37,045 nt of DNA from Welwitschia mirabilis. Taxonomy: Eukaryota > Gnetophyta > Gnetopsida > Welwitschiales. Of this stretch, positions 9,550 to 18,757 are shown piece by piece. Each line of letters starts with the position of its first letter. Within the stretch, counting starts at the first letter, position 1. The notes under the pieces were generated by a model, which saw only the letters and a program-made list of their open reading frames with translations, was not told the DNA's origin and did no database searches. The position numbers and the translations under genes are program-made. The stretch covers positions 195,542,147-195,579,191 of the forward strand of contig JBOZIK010000001.1 of NCBI GenBank assembly GCA_051453625.1, written 5' to 3'.

Positions 9550-10367
9550 TTGAGTGATCCCTCTGAAGGAACCACTACAAGAAGTCATAAGCACATCAAC
9601 CAAGTTTTCCTTTGCTTTTTATCTAACATTGAACCAAAAACATTTCAGGAAGCAGAAAACAATGAATCATGGATGTTAGCGATGCAAAAGGAACTTAATC
9701 AGGTTGAACGGAACAAAGTGTGGAACCAGGTCCCTNNNNNNNNNNNNNNNNNNNNNNNNNNNNNNNNNNNNNNNNNNNNNNNNNNNNNNNNNNNNNNNNN
9801 NNNNNNNNNNNNNNNNNNNNNNNNNNNNNNNNNNNNNNNNNNNNNNNNNNNNNNNNNNNNNNNNNNNNNNNNNNNNNNNNNNNNNNNNNNNNNNNNNNNN
9901 NNNNNNNNNNNNNNNNNNNNNNNNNNNNNNNNNNNNNNNNNNNNNNNNNNNNNNNNNNNNNNNNNNNNNNNNNNNNNNNNNNNNNNNNNNNNNNNNNNNN
10001 NNNNNNNNNNNNNNNNNNNNNNNNNNNNNNNNNNNNNNNNNNNNNTCATGTTTATAAGCTAAATAAGGCTCTATATGGTTTAAAACAAACCCCCAGAGCT
10101 TGGTTCGATAGACTGAATTCTTTTCTGTTAGACAATGGTTTTTCAAAGTGTAGTGCTGACCCAACTCTATTCATCAAAAGAGATAAAGAAAATATTCTTA
10201 TAGCTCAGATCTATGTAGACGATATTATTTTTGGATCTCCTAAAGACTCTCTTGCCTTGGATTTTGCCAACCTCATGCAAAACGAATTTGAAATGAGCTT
10301 AGTGGGCGAATTGAATTTTTTCTTAGGACTACAAATAAAACAAAGAAAGAATGGAATTTTCATCTGA
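9550..10367 (+). pseudogene. Copia reverse transcriptase relic
   Basis: The frame from 9550 leads into the RT with EPKTFQEAENNESWMLAMQKE, and KVWNQVP precedes a 310-N gap (9736-10045) that removes the motif A region. After the gap the frame continues KLNKALYGLKQTPRAWFDRL, then AQIYVDDIIFGS with the catalytic YVDD at 10212-10223, then LNFFLGLQIKQRKNG, ending at a TGA (10365-10367). These are standard Ty1/copia RT blocks. The segment 10368-10626 that joins RT to RNase H is frame-shifted and seems to have lost a few codons. Confidence 0.88.
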
Positions 10368-11139
10368 TCCTTGTCAAATACAACATGACAGAATCTAAAG
10401 TTATCACAACTCCCATGTCCACGAGTGCTAAAGTAAGCAGAGAGGAACTTGGAAAGAAAGTGGTCTAAAAGCTATATCGAGGTCTTATAGAAAGCTTATT
10501 GTATGTCACTGCAGACTTGACATTGACTATAGTGTTGGAGATTATGCAAGATATCAAGCTAACCCTAGAGAATCCCATCTTACCCATGTCAAAAGAATCC
10601 TGAGGTATCTCAAGTCCACTCAAAACTTGGGTCTTTGGTATGACTACAACACTATATTAGATCTAAAGGGATACACTGATGTTGATTGGGCAGGATGTGC
10701 CGATGACAAAAAAAGCACCAGGGGTGCATGTTTCTATATGGGAAATTGCCTACTCTCATGGTCAAATATAAAGCAAACCACAACATCCTTGTCCACTGCT
10801 GAGGCTGAATACATAGCCGCAGGTGCATGCTGTACCCAGTTGCTTTGGATGAAACAAATGATGACAGACTTTGGTGTAAAAGTTGACAAAATCAAAATCT
10901 ATTGTGACAACACTAGTGCGATAAACATAACCAAGAACGTTGTTCAACACTCTAGAACCAAACTTATAGACATTAGACATCACTTCATTCGAGAACATGT
11001 CCAAAACGACAATATTACTCTTGAATACATTTCAACTGACAAACAAATTGCAGATATCATGATCAAGAGTTTGAGTGAAGAAAAAATTATGTCCTTTAGA
11101 AAACAATTTGGTTTAAGGATCAATTCCTTGTCAATATAA
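10368..11139 (+). pseudogene. Copia RT-RNase H connection and RNase H domain
   Basis: After a decayed join (PMSTSAKVS and YARYQANPRESHL are in different frames), an open frame from 10627 carries the copia RNase H: GYTDVDWAGCADDKKSTRG, SLSTAEAEYIAAG, IYCDNTSAINI and IDIRHHFIREH, with the acidic residues Asp, Glu, Asp and Asp in place. It ends TAA at 11137-11139. RNase H removes the RNA template during reverse transcription. This half is intact at protein level, unlike the copy that follows. Confidence 0.88.
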
Positions 11140-11388
11140 ATTGCGTAAAATTTTTTACCCTACATTTGTCATCATCTGAAGTCATTTCCAGTAAAGCGAA
11201 AATATGAAATNNNNNNNNNNNNNNNNNNNNNNNNNNNNNNNNNNNNNNNNNNNNNNNNNNNNNNNNNNNNNNNNNNNNNNNNNNNNNNNNNNNNNNNNNN
11301 NNNNNNNNNNAGATGTTGGTATATTATATAGTTTGTCATCTAAAGATACTCGTTTTTGAGGAAACTTCTTCCATTGTTTACTAACCCG

Positions 11389-11871
11389 GTGCTTGCTTTT
11401 ATATGGGAAACTATCTAGTATCTTGGTCAAGTATAAAGCAAACCACAACATCCTTGTCCACCGTTGAAGCTGAATACATAGCCACAAGAGCATGCTATAC
11501 GCAATTAGTTTAGATGAAACAAATGATGATCAACTTTAGGGTAAAACTTGACAAAATCAAAATCCATTATGACAACACTAGCGCAATAAACATAACTAAG
11601 AACCCTATTTAGCACTCTAGAACCAAACATATAAACATTAGACATCACTTTATTCTGGAATATGTCCAAAACGACAATATCACTCTTCAATACATTCCAA
11701 CTGATAAACAAATTGCAAATATCATGACCAAGAGTTTGAGTGAAGGAAATTTGTGTACTTTAGAGAACAACTTGGCTTAGGGACCAATTCCCTATAAGTA
11801 TAAATTATGCAAAATTTCTGACCCTACATCTGTCATTATCTGAAGTCATTTCCAGTAAAGCGCAAACTTGA
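11389..11871 (+). pseudogene. Second, more decayed RNase H copy with its 3' flank
   Basis: This region repeats 10727-11200, including the 3' flank (ctgaagtcatttccagtaaagcg appears in both), but is noticeably more diverged than the gap-flanking duplicates. It has stops after TQLV and after NITKNPI, YCDN is changed to HYDN, and IDIRHHF to INIRHHF. It follows gap 11211-11310, whose two ends do not overlap. It may be a genuine partial duplication, or the 3' half of a different element copy scaffolded onto the first. Everything to 14721 lies on this second contig. Confidence 0.75.
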
Positions 11872-11894
11872 GACTTAAAATTCTGGTCTTCCTT

Positions 11895-12149
11895 GGACGT
11901 CCCACTCCTTTCATTGGACATCCGACTATCAAAACTTGTAGTTTCCAAGCTCTACGCCGGACGTCCCCTTAGTCCTCTTGGACTTGCGACTGTTAATTTT
12001 TGTCAACCGAGCTATTGCCCGGATGTCCCACCTTTTACCTTTGGACGTTCGTGAAAATTTTTTTTAACAAGCTGGTTTTTTAAAACTTGGACATCCTGAC
12101 TTAAAAATCTAGATGTCCAGCGTTCGTGGATGCAAATCCGTGGACATCC
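11895..12149 (+). promoter_or_regulatory. GGACGTCC-type array upstream of the env-like ORF
   Basis: The LTR palindrome appears again here: GGACGTCC at 11895 and 11959, GGACATCC at 11916, 12089 and 12142, GGATGTCC at 12021, GGACGTTC at 12043 and AGATGTCC at 12111. Spacing is roughly 20-65 bp. It lies between RNase H and the env-like ORF, where an internal promoter or RNA signal for the third ORF could sit. The function is inferred; the motif is plain in the sequence. Confidence 0.65.
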
Positions 12150-12257
12150 CAACCTCTTTTTAAATGATTTTTCAACCTTGTTCCTTCATTTCTTCCATTT
12201 CTCTCAGTCTGTTCTTGCTTCTCTTGACCTTCTACTTCCTCTCTTGCTATTTTCATC

Positions 12258-13298
12258 ATGGTGAAATCTAAGTTTTCTACATTAAGAAAAGGGAAGGAGC
12301 CAACCTCAAAAGCTGACTAGTTTCTTTCTCCAGAGCACAGGAAGAATTGGCTAGGATGTTTTTCCAAGAGCCCTCTAGCTCCAGAATGAAGCATAGACTT
12401 TCAATCTTTTCGTCATGAGCTCAGGCTAGATCCCAACTTTACAGAACAAGGATGGATGTATGCACTAAACCAATTAGTACGATGATTTTCTTGTAATGGT
12501 CTTTTTGATAAAAGCAATTGGAAATTAGTTTCTAAAGTGTATGGGAGGATGATTGAAGTAGATTTGGAAACCATATCTTTAATCACTAGTTTTTCAAATG
12601 ATGGTTTCTTTCGAGAGATAAACTCGGTGGCATCTCTGCAAGTAGTAGTGTCTATAGAGGTCATTACTGAGGAATTGTGTGGTAAAAGAGTTAGTTGGCG
12701 TGCCAATATTCCTACAACTCAGTTAAAACCATTTTACCGAGTTGTTTTTCAGATTTCTACACATAATTTGATTCCACAACTCGACTACAAGGACGAAGAT
12801 TCACCCCTCTGTGCTTATATTATGTTCTATTTAGGAATGAGGGCCAAAATCAACATTTGTAAATTTATTATGTATTATATCAGTCAGTTTTTCGTTGCTA
12901 GTCACTTGAATTTGCCATTCGGAGGTTTAATTACAACCATTCTTGAAAATCATCAGTTTATCATTCAGAAAGATGAAGAATTAGTGAAGGTACCAAAGCT
13001 ACTTGGGTCCTTCTCCGTAAAGAAAATGAATATCTTTTCAGACATAATTGGGCCTTCACCTCCTCCAAAGAAGCAGCAGTGCACAGAGGAAGGATCTACC
13101 TTAGAACAGATCTCAAATGAATTTATCTATAAAGTCATTCAGAGTCTTTACACTTCAGTAGATAAACTAAATAAGAAGGTATATTGCATGGTTTTTGGGT
13201 TATGAGCTTTTGGTCTCGACATTCCTCTAGAGTCAGAAGAAGAAGAAGCTTCAGGAAAACCTGCATCCTTCTTACATCATGATGACTCTTCTGACTAG
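12258..13298 (+). pseudogene. Env-like third ORF of the Sirevirus-like element
   Basis: One frame of 347 codons starts with ATG (MVKSKFSTLRKGKEP), has stops near codons 21, 48 and 76, is open from about 12489 to 13202, then has TGA (13203-13205) and continues to TAG (13296-13298). It contains LRLDPNFTEQGWMYAL, ISTHNLIPQL, AYIMFYLGMRAKINIC and LNLPFGGLITTILE, which resemble the region found in plant 'putative plant transposon protein' domains. A Pro-rich linker (IGPSPPPKKQQ), a heptad-like segment (SLYTSVDKLNKKVY) and an acidic tail (ESEEEEASG) follow. I see no clear signal peptide or membrane span. The name 'env-like' reflects position between pol and the 3' LTR, as in other Sireviruses, not a demonstrated envelope role. 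Confidence 0.6.
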
Positions 13299-13684
13299 TC
13301 TTTTTGTCCTCTATCTTATATCTCTTCTTCTCACTTTCTACATTCTCTCTTGCCTTCTATCTACTCTGTTGTATTTTCAATGATGATAAAGGGGAGGATA
13401 TTTTTTGTAATTATATTGTAAATTCTTTAGTGTAAACCCAACCTTTTAATACAAATAGTTTTCTTCATAAAATTTTTGAATATGTGTTGTAATTTAATGT
13501 TTGTTTTTTCATACTATTTTGGCACAATTATTCCTCATTTACTCGAGCAGGTGACAGGCATCTAATCACAGCATATATCTATCTGTCTTTCTTCTAACCA
13601 TTTATTCGATATATCTATATAGATAGAGTTTTTTGGATCAAGTTTGATTGAGCAAGTGACTCCAATCAAATCAGATTATGAATT

Positions 13685-13740
13685 GAGGGGGAGCATTCTT
13701 CTTACTACTCGCAAATTGTCAACATTGAAAAGGGAGAGAT
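13685..13740 (+). other. Two polypurine tracts before the 3' LTR
   Basis: GAGGGGGAG at 13685-13693 and a second purine run, GAAAAGGGAGAGA, ending one base before the LTR start at 13741. The proximal one is the expected plus-strand primer. Duplicate purine tracts upstream of the 3' LTR are a known trait of Sireviruses. Confidence 0.7.
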
Positions 13741-13857
13741 TGTTGAGTAAAGATACATTTCAATGATGAGCAATAGAGGCATAACCAGGAACACAAACTC
13801 AGCCCAAGAATCTTGTCTTGCGGAGCAACTATCTCAGGCTAAGCAAACACACTGTTG

Positions 13858-14102
13858 GGACGTCTGGACCTATACATGGGAAACTATACTAGGACGTCCG
13901 CCCTTTCCTGGGACGTCCAGACCTGTACACGGGAAACTATACTAGGACGTTCGCCCTTTGACCTGAGACGTCCGGGCCTATGATCGGTTATATTGTACTG
14001 GGACGTCTGAGACTCGGAACTGGGATGTTTGACCTTTGTCTCAGTTCTCTGTCAAAATGATCTTTAAAATTGGGATGTCTGAACTTTTCCCATGGGATGT
14101 CC
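13858..14102 (+). promoter_or_regulatory. GGACGTCC-type array in 3' LTR U3
   Basis: GGACGTCC at 13892 and 13911, GGACGTCT at 13858 and 14001, GGACGTTC at 13945, AGACGTCC near 13966, GGATGTCT at 14073 and GGATGTCC at 14095. Several lie in a repeated unit (GGGAAACTATACTAGGACGT). More copies keep the central CG than in the 5' LTR. Confidence 0.7.
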
Positions 14103-14137
14103 AGTTAACTATCCGTTGCCATGGAAAAAGTAGTTCA

Positions 14138-14143
14138 TATAAA
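14138..14143 (+). promoter_or_regulatory. TATA box of the 3' LTR
   Basis: TATAAA lies about 36 bp after the last palindrome of the array. The equivalent site in the 5' LTR (near 3511) reads TATGTAAA, so it looks weakened there. Confidence 0.5.
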
Positions 14144-14721
14144 CGTTGGGCACAAATTTCAAAGGAAAAACGAGTAAGAGTTGGAGCGCGGTGGCACACT
14201 CATCTAGACAAGTAGTCCTTAGGGTTTTCTCCATTGAAAACCTCATAGAAATCAAAGTTTCTTTCTATTGTAAGATGGAAAACCGTGGAAAACACATTTT
14301 TGTATATCAAATCCAGAACTCTCTCTTGTTGATCGGATCTAATCTGAACTAAGAATTACTATTCTTTTTTGAATGTAACTCATGCAAATGAATCCAAGCA
14401 TCCAAGGCTTATTCCTTATCAGGCTTCTCTCTATTATTCTCTGGTGTTGCTTAAGCAAGAGCAAATTCTGTGTTTTTAACCCTGGCTAAAGGGTGGTTGT
14501 ACTGAAGTGATTTGTTGTTTAAGGAAACTAGGAGATTGAAAGCTTGTGCTGCCTCTTAAGAGTGGAGTAGGCTTGGAGAGCCGAACCACTATAAAAATTT
14601 GGTAGTTTTGTTGTTGTGCTTTGTTTAGTTTTGATTCTGTTTATTTCGCATTTAATCATTGGTTTATTTCAAGTTAAAAGCCCTATTCACTCCCCCTCTA
14701 GGGTGTTTTTTGATCCTAACA

Positions 14722-16050
14722 TCAGTCTCTGTTCTTATCGCTGCCTTGACATTCTGGCGACCCTCTAGCACTTGCTAATAGTTCATTTGACCCACTCTTC
14801 ATCACTTAACAAGTAAGTTCTCTTGAAATCTAAGTCAACATTCAAAATTTTGGTGCTCTTTTCACATTTCCTATGGTATTATTACTCTCTTTGCAGAAGT
14901 TTTTAGTCCACAAAATTGTTTGTGGATAGCACCGGATAGCACCCTAATATTTTCTATCTATGAATCAAATGAGTTTGCCTTTCTTCTTACTTTCTCATTA
15001 ACATAAATCGTGTCTTTTGCCAAATTGCACATACTCTAATTCTTGTGTCTATTGATTACTGTTTATCTCCTGTTTAAGCCAAATGAATTCCCTATGTTAG
15101 CATCTCCCGTGTCCCTTTTCTTTTTTTTTTTTAATAATTTAGACGCATACTATTTTGATAAACATGGGTTTCGATCTCCTTTGGACAATTTTATTTTCTT
15201 GTAGGCTGCATTTGTTTAAGTTGGTTATTTAGCTTTGATTCAGCTTTCAAAGAAAATTTTTGTGAACAAAACTGAGTTTAGCTGAGGCAGTACTTAATTG
15301 TTATGCTCTTACTCTTCTTTCGTTCTCATACTTCAAATCAGCTTTTACAATTTCTAAGTCGGGGCTTCTAGCATTATGTTACTAGTTGTTCCTCTTATTA
15401 GTTAAGTAATTTGGTCAGTTGTTGTAATTCTTGTTCTCACTACAACCTCTCAGCCATGTAAAAGCAATTGAGGAAATCAAGTGAATTCCCATAGGCTACA
15501 CTGTTATTTCAATTATTATATCTGCATTGCATAAATTGTTTGGAATGATTTCAGGGGATAAAGAATGAATGGTATAAGCAGTAACATTAGTGCCTATGTT
15601 TGACATTATTGTGAATACCTATGCAGCCCTAAAAGTAACACAATTTGATTTGTGAAGCACAGAGTCATGAATTCAGCTTCTATACACTAGAATTTTCAGG
15701 ATGAGTAATTAGTGAACATCATTCGGATTGTGTCTCAGCCTATTGGTTACCCTGTGTGTGTGCTGTCTGGGATCTTATACTAATTTTTCTTAAAACATGG
15801 CATCATTATTTACTGTATTGTAATAGTGATGATGCACATAACAGTGACTTCATATTAAAACTTGACCAAACATTAAACGCAGGAGTATTGGAATAATGTC
15901 GTGTCTTCATGAGAACAGTACTTTTGTATGAATGTTAATTGTTTGAACCACTGATTGGGAATAAGAGATTCATCTTGCTTTGAGAATGGTATGTTAATAT
16001 TATAGTTCTCTTACTTTATCACCTCTTCCCCTTGATGAATTTTTAATATA
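14722..16050. other. Stretch without a recognisable gene
   Basis: AT-rich sequence with no long open frame and no domain I recognise. It contains a T run near 15120. The first part should continue the older LTR interrupted at 3089. It could equally be intronic sequence of the downstream oxidoreductase gene. Confidence 0.5.
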
Positions 16051-16054
16051 TGAT

Positions 16055-17641
16055 GTGTGCTTTGTAGTGGCTTCCTCATCTTCCAAACCATTGAAAAGGT
16101 TAAGGAAGTCATCACATCCTCCCATTCCCATAGCACATCAATCCATCCCGGCTTTTGCATTACAAGAGCAACCAGAGGAACAACAAGAAGAACAACTACA
16201 GGAGACCCAAAAGGAGGCTGAGGCAGTGGGAAAAGAAGAACTCTGTAAGGCAGCCATCCGGAGGGCCCAAAATCTTGAGGAAAAATCTTTTGAGGATGTT
16301 CTGACACAAATAGATAATGCTGTGATGGAGAAAATGCGAGCAGTAGGATGGAAATGGATTGTGGCTACTGGTGGACAATTTCTACACTGAGACATTAGGA
16401 AATTCTTTTTGAACATTGGCAGAACGGAGGAAAATGACAAAGACTTTTTGAAAACCAGTGTCTGGAGCCAGAGTAAAAATTGGAGTAGACACTATGGCTT
16501 GAGAGCTCAGAATGTCTAGATGGAGGAGGAAATTCTTTCCTTGAATTGGTACATTTGTAGGAAGTAAGGAAGCTGTGTGGGTCTTGATCCCTAATTGTTT
16601 AGCAATGCTAAATCTACAAGGGATTATGTCCAACATCCTCACAGAAGAGTAACAAATAGTGGCCATAGCTGTCCAAGCCAACATCATCCCTTCTTCTCAC
16701 ACCAGTCATCTCATGGATCTTGCACTTCATCTTAGCAGCACTCAAACAGCGTAAGGAGTACAATTTGCTTGCATTCATATGGACAAAAATTGCAGACTTC
16801 ACCAAGGAGGAGAAACCAACGTTCCTACCATATCCATGCATTATTGACAAACTGATTAGGCTGTTTGTTCCCCCTCCAGCGGATCAAGGTTTTATCTCTA
16901 GCTCATTTGTGACAATTAAAACATTGAGAAAGATAGGCATAGGGAAAGAGGAAATGATTGGCCTCGAGTTTCCTCCTGCCTCCACATCCACACCTGGTCC
17001 ACCTACATTAGCTGCAACCTCATCCTTTGCTTCTCCACCACCAATGCAATCATATGAATTCCAATTTTTTCTTAAGAGAATAGCAAGTTTAGACTGCAAG
17101 TTGTGAAGATGAGGACCTTCTTTGACCAACAGCTCACATCAATCTGATCTAAGGTAGCCTAATATATGGATAATGTTAGAGAGGGTTGGTTCTGCTTGGC
17201 CACACGTTCTTTTAGCAATAAAATTCTTAATTTGATGACAGCAACCAGCAGGTGGCCAACTTGACAGAGAAGATGAATATTTTGACTTGTGAAGTGGATC
17301 ATGTCAAGGCTAATAAACCCACTTTTGGGAAGGAAGAGAATGAATTTGCTTTTGTCACTCCACTTCAGGAGCCCTCCCCTAAAATTCCTATTCGTCTGCC
17401 TCCTCTTCCTCACATCCATAATGTAATTGTTGAGCTACGCCTTGTAAATACCACTTTTTCTATTTTTGATTTTTGTACAAACATGACTTATGTTAATGAA
17501 AATTCACTTTCTTTACCCGATTATTTTGATTTTTGCACTTTTATTCCATGCGTCTCATTCATTTATAATTGGCCTACCTTACAAAGGTCTGTTAAGGGCA
17601 TGGTAGGTGGCTATGACAGACATAAAAAACGAGATCTATGA
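16055..17641 (+). pseudogene. Second env-like / plant-transposon-protein-like ORF, broken
   Basis: Three open pieces in different frames follow in order. 16055-16390 has a basic Ser-Lys-Arg start, a Gln/Glu-rich stretch and MRAVGWKWIVATGG. 16630-17106 has ANIIPSSHTSHL in one frame, then ALKQRKEYNLLAFIWTKI and TFLPYPCIIDKLIRLFVPPP in the next, followed by a Thr/Pro-rich linker. 17252-17641 starts with a heptad-like segment (VANLTEKMNILTCEVDHVK). The order domain, Pro-rich linker, short coiled coil matches the ORF at 12258, and PSSHTS plus LPY...LI are positions shared with plant transposon-protein-like domains. No ATG precedes the first piece; TTTGTAG just before it could be a splice acceptor. 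No pol genes are nearby. The family call is tentative. Confidence 0.4.
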
Positions 17642-17767
17642 AAGGTACTAATGGTGGAAATTTTGAGTGTGTATATAGTCATAGGTCTTCACTGAAACTA
17701 GACAAAGGATCACATGCAATTGTATTCAAAATCACAAGAAATTGGGCATCTTTCAAAAATGTTGGCT

Positions 17768-17998
17768 ATCGCCTAGTGATGCAAGTAGCGATAGAACTAT
17801 AAGCCATCGCCCAACAATTAATGTAGCAATGCCTTCTTTTGTGAATGTCGCACGTTCTATTGCCTAGTGACAATTTAATGACCATATATTTCTAACAAAA
17901 TTTTCGCTGCAGGGCACTGCCAAGTGACAGTACCCAGTGACGCCTTCTTCTTTGTTTCACAAAAAGTGTTGTAGTCACCCAACAACGCATGTAGCAAT
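17768..17998. repeat. Array of CGCCTAGTGATG-like words
   Basis: Words related to those at 2781-3028 recur: CGCCTAGTGATGCAAGTAGC, CGCCCAACAATTAATGTAGC, TGCCTAGTGACA, TGCCAAGTGACA, ACCCAGTGACG and CACCCAACAACGCATGTAGC. Spacing is irregular (about 15-60 bp). The flanks do not align with the first locus, so it is a shared vocabulary and not a simple copy. It could be an LTR U3 remnant of a related family. Confidence 0.5.
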
Positions 17999-18443
17999 GG
18001 TAGTAGTTTCTCAACCAACTCACTTAACCCCCTTCTTAACTTCCACCCAGTTGTTAGGCTATTAAAGCAAGGGGCTTGTCCTTCCAAATCTAGCCTTCGC
18101 ATTGCGTAGATGACATGGTAGAAGTAGGAGATGTTGAGGTAGCCATTAGGAGAGACTTGGAATGAAGTCCCTTGGTTCATTTTGTTAGTTGGGGTAAGAC
18201 GCTTGTGTCCAAACCCTCAATGTAAGTCATGTATTTTGATGATCTTTGACTTAATAAAAATTTCATTTTTGTTTCTCAAAGTGTGCATCAAATGACATTG
18301 AGTAATGATAGATTCTTGATGTGAGTTTGATACATGGTTTGAGACTAGGTGGGTGGCAACCATCTAGTTCCATGTTGTGACTTGCATTGTTTAGTTTAGA
18401 TGCATTGTTTTTTTCTTTTATTAGTAATCTAACTTCTTATGAA

Positions 18444-18575
18444 ATAGTTTGCATTATCTCTCTCTNNNNNNNNNNNNNNNNNNNNNNNNNNNNNNNNNNN
18501 NNNNNNNNNNNNNNNNNNNNNNNNNNNNNNNNNNNNNNNNNNNNNNNNNNNNNNNNNNNNNNNNNATAGTTTGCT

Positions 18576-18587
<12 letters not shown>
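18444..18587. repeat. Duplicate contig ends around gap 18466-18565
   Basis: A 22-base end, ATAGTTTGC(A/T)TTATCTCTCTCT, is present on both sides of exactly 100 N. The break falls in the CT microsatellite. Confidence 0.75.

Positions 18588-18627
<40 letters not shown>
18579..18627. repeat. (TC)n microsatellite
   Basis: About 24 TC units followed by more pyrimidine-rich sequence to 18665. Frames through it are Ser-Leu or Arg-Glu repeats, not proteins. Confidence 0.95.
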
Positions 18628-18631
<4 letters not shown>

Positions 18632-18757
18632 ATGCCCCCCTTCTCCCTCTCTCTTTCTCTCTCAAGTGCCCTTCTTCTTTCTAGCATCTTGTCTTCGTTG
18701 GATTATGATATTCAGGATTGTTGATTGATGTGAAACATGTGCTTAAAAGAATTACAT

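Larger units (their letters stand above)
3090..14721 (+). mobile_element. Sirevirus-like Ty1/copia LTR retrotransposon, decayed
   Basis: It is bounded by LTRs starting TGTTGA (3090 and 13741) and ending CTAACA (14721). The flanking 5-mers TCACT (3085-3089) and TCAGT (14722-14726) fit a target-site duplication with one change. The domain order gag, protease, integrase, RT, RNase H is Ty1/copia. A long gag with a coiled-coil segment and two zinc knuckles, a primer site resembling the 3' end of initiator tRNA-Met, two purine tracts before the 3' LTR and an env-like ORF after RNase H all point to the Sirevirus group. Stops and frameshifts occur in every domain. An inverted piece (4095-4902), a repeated RNase H and several gaps mean the span may join more than one copy. 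Confidence 0.85.
13741..14721 (+). repeat. 3' LTR of the Sirevirus-like element (981 bp)
   Basis: It starts TGTTGAGTAAAG and ends GATCCTAACA, matching the 5' LTR pieces throughout. U3 carries the palindrome array (13858-14102), followed by a TATA box (14138-14143). The tail (CCCTATTCACTCCCCCTCTA) is typical of this LTR group. The two LTRs differ at many sites, so the insertion is old, unless the 5' and 3' ends come from different copies. Confidence 0.88.

Noticed and set aside
16382-16687. Minus-strand open frame of 101 codons
   Set aside because: It overlaps the plus-strand env-like-type relic, gives no recognisable domain and looks like a shadow frame.
17875-18180. Minus-strand frame of 101 codons over the word array
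   Set aside because: Part of it is simply the repeated words read in reverse; no family was recognised.
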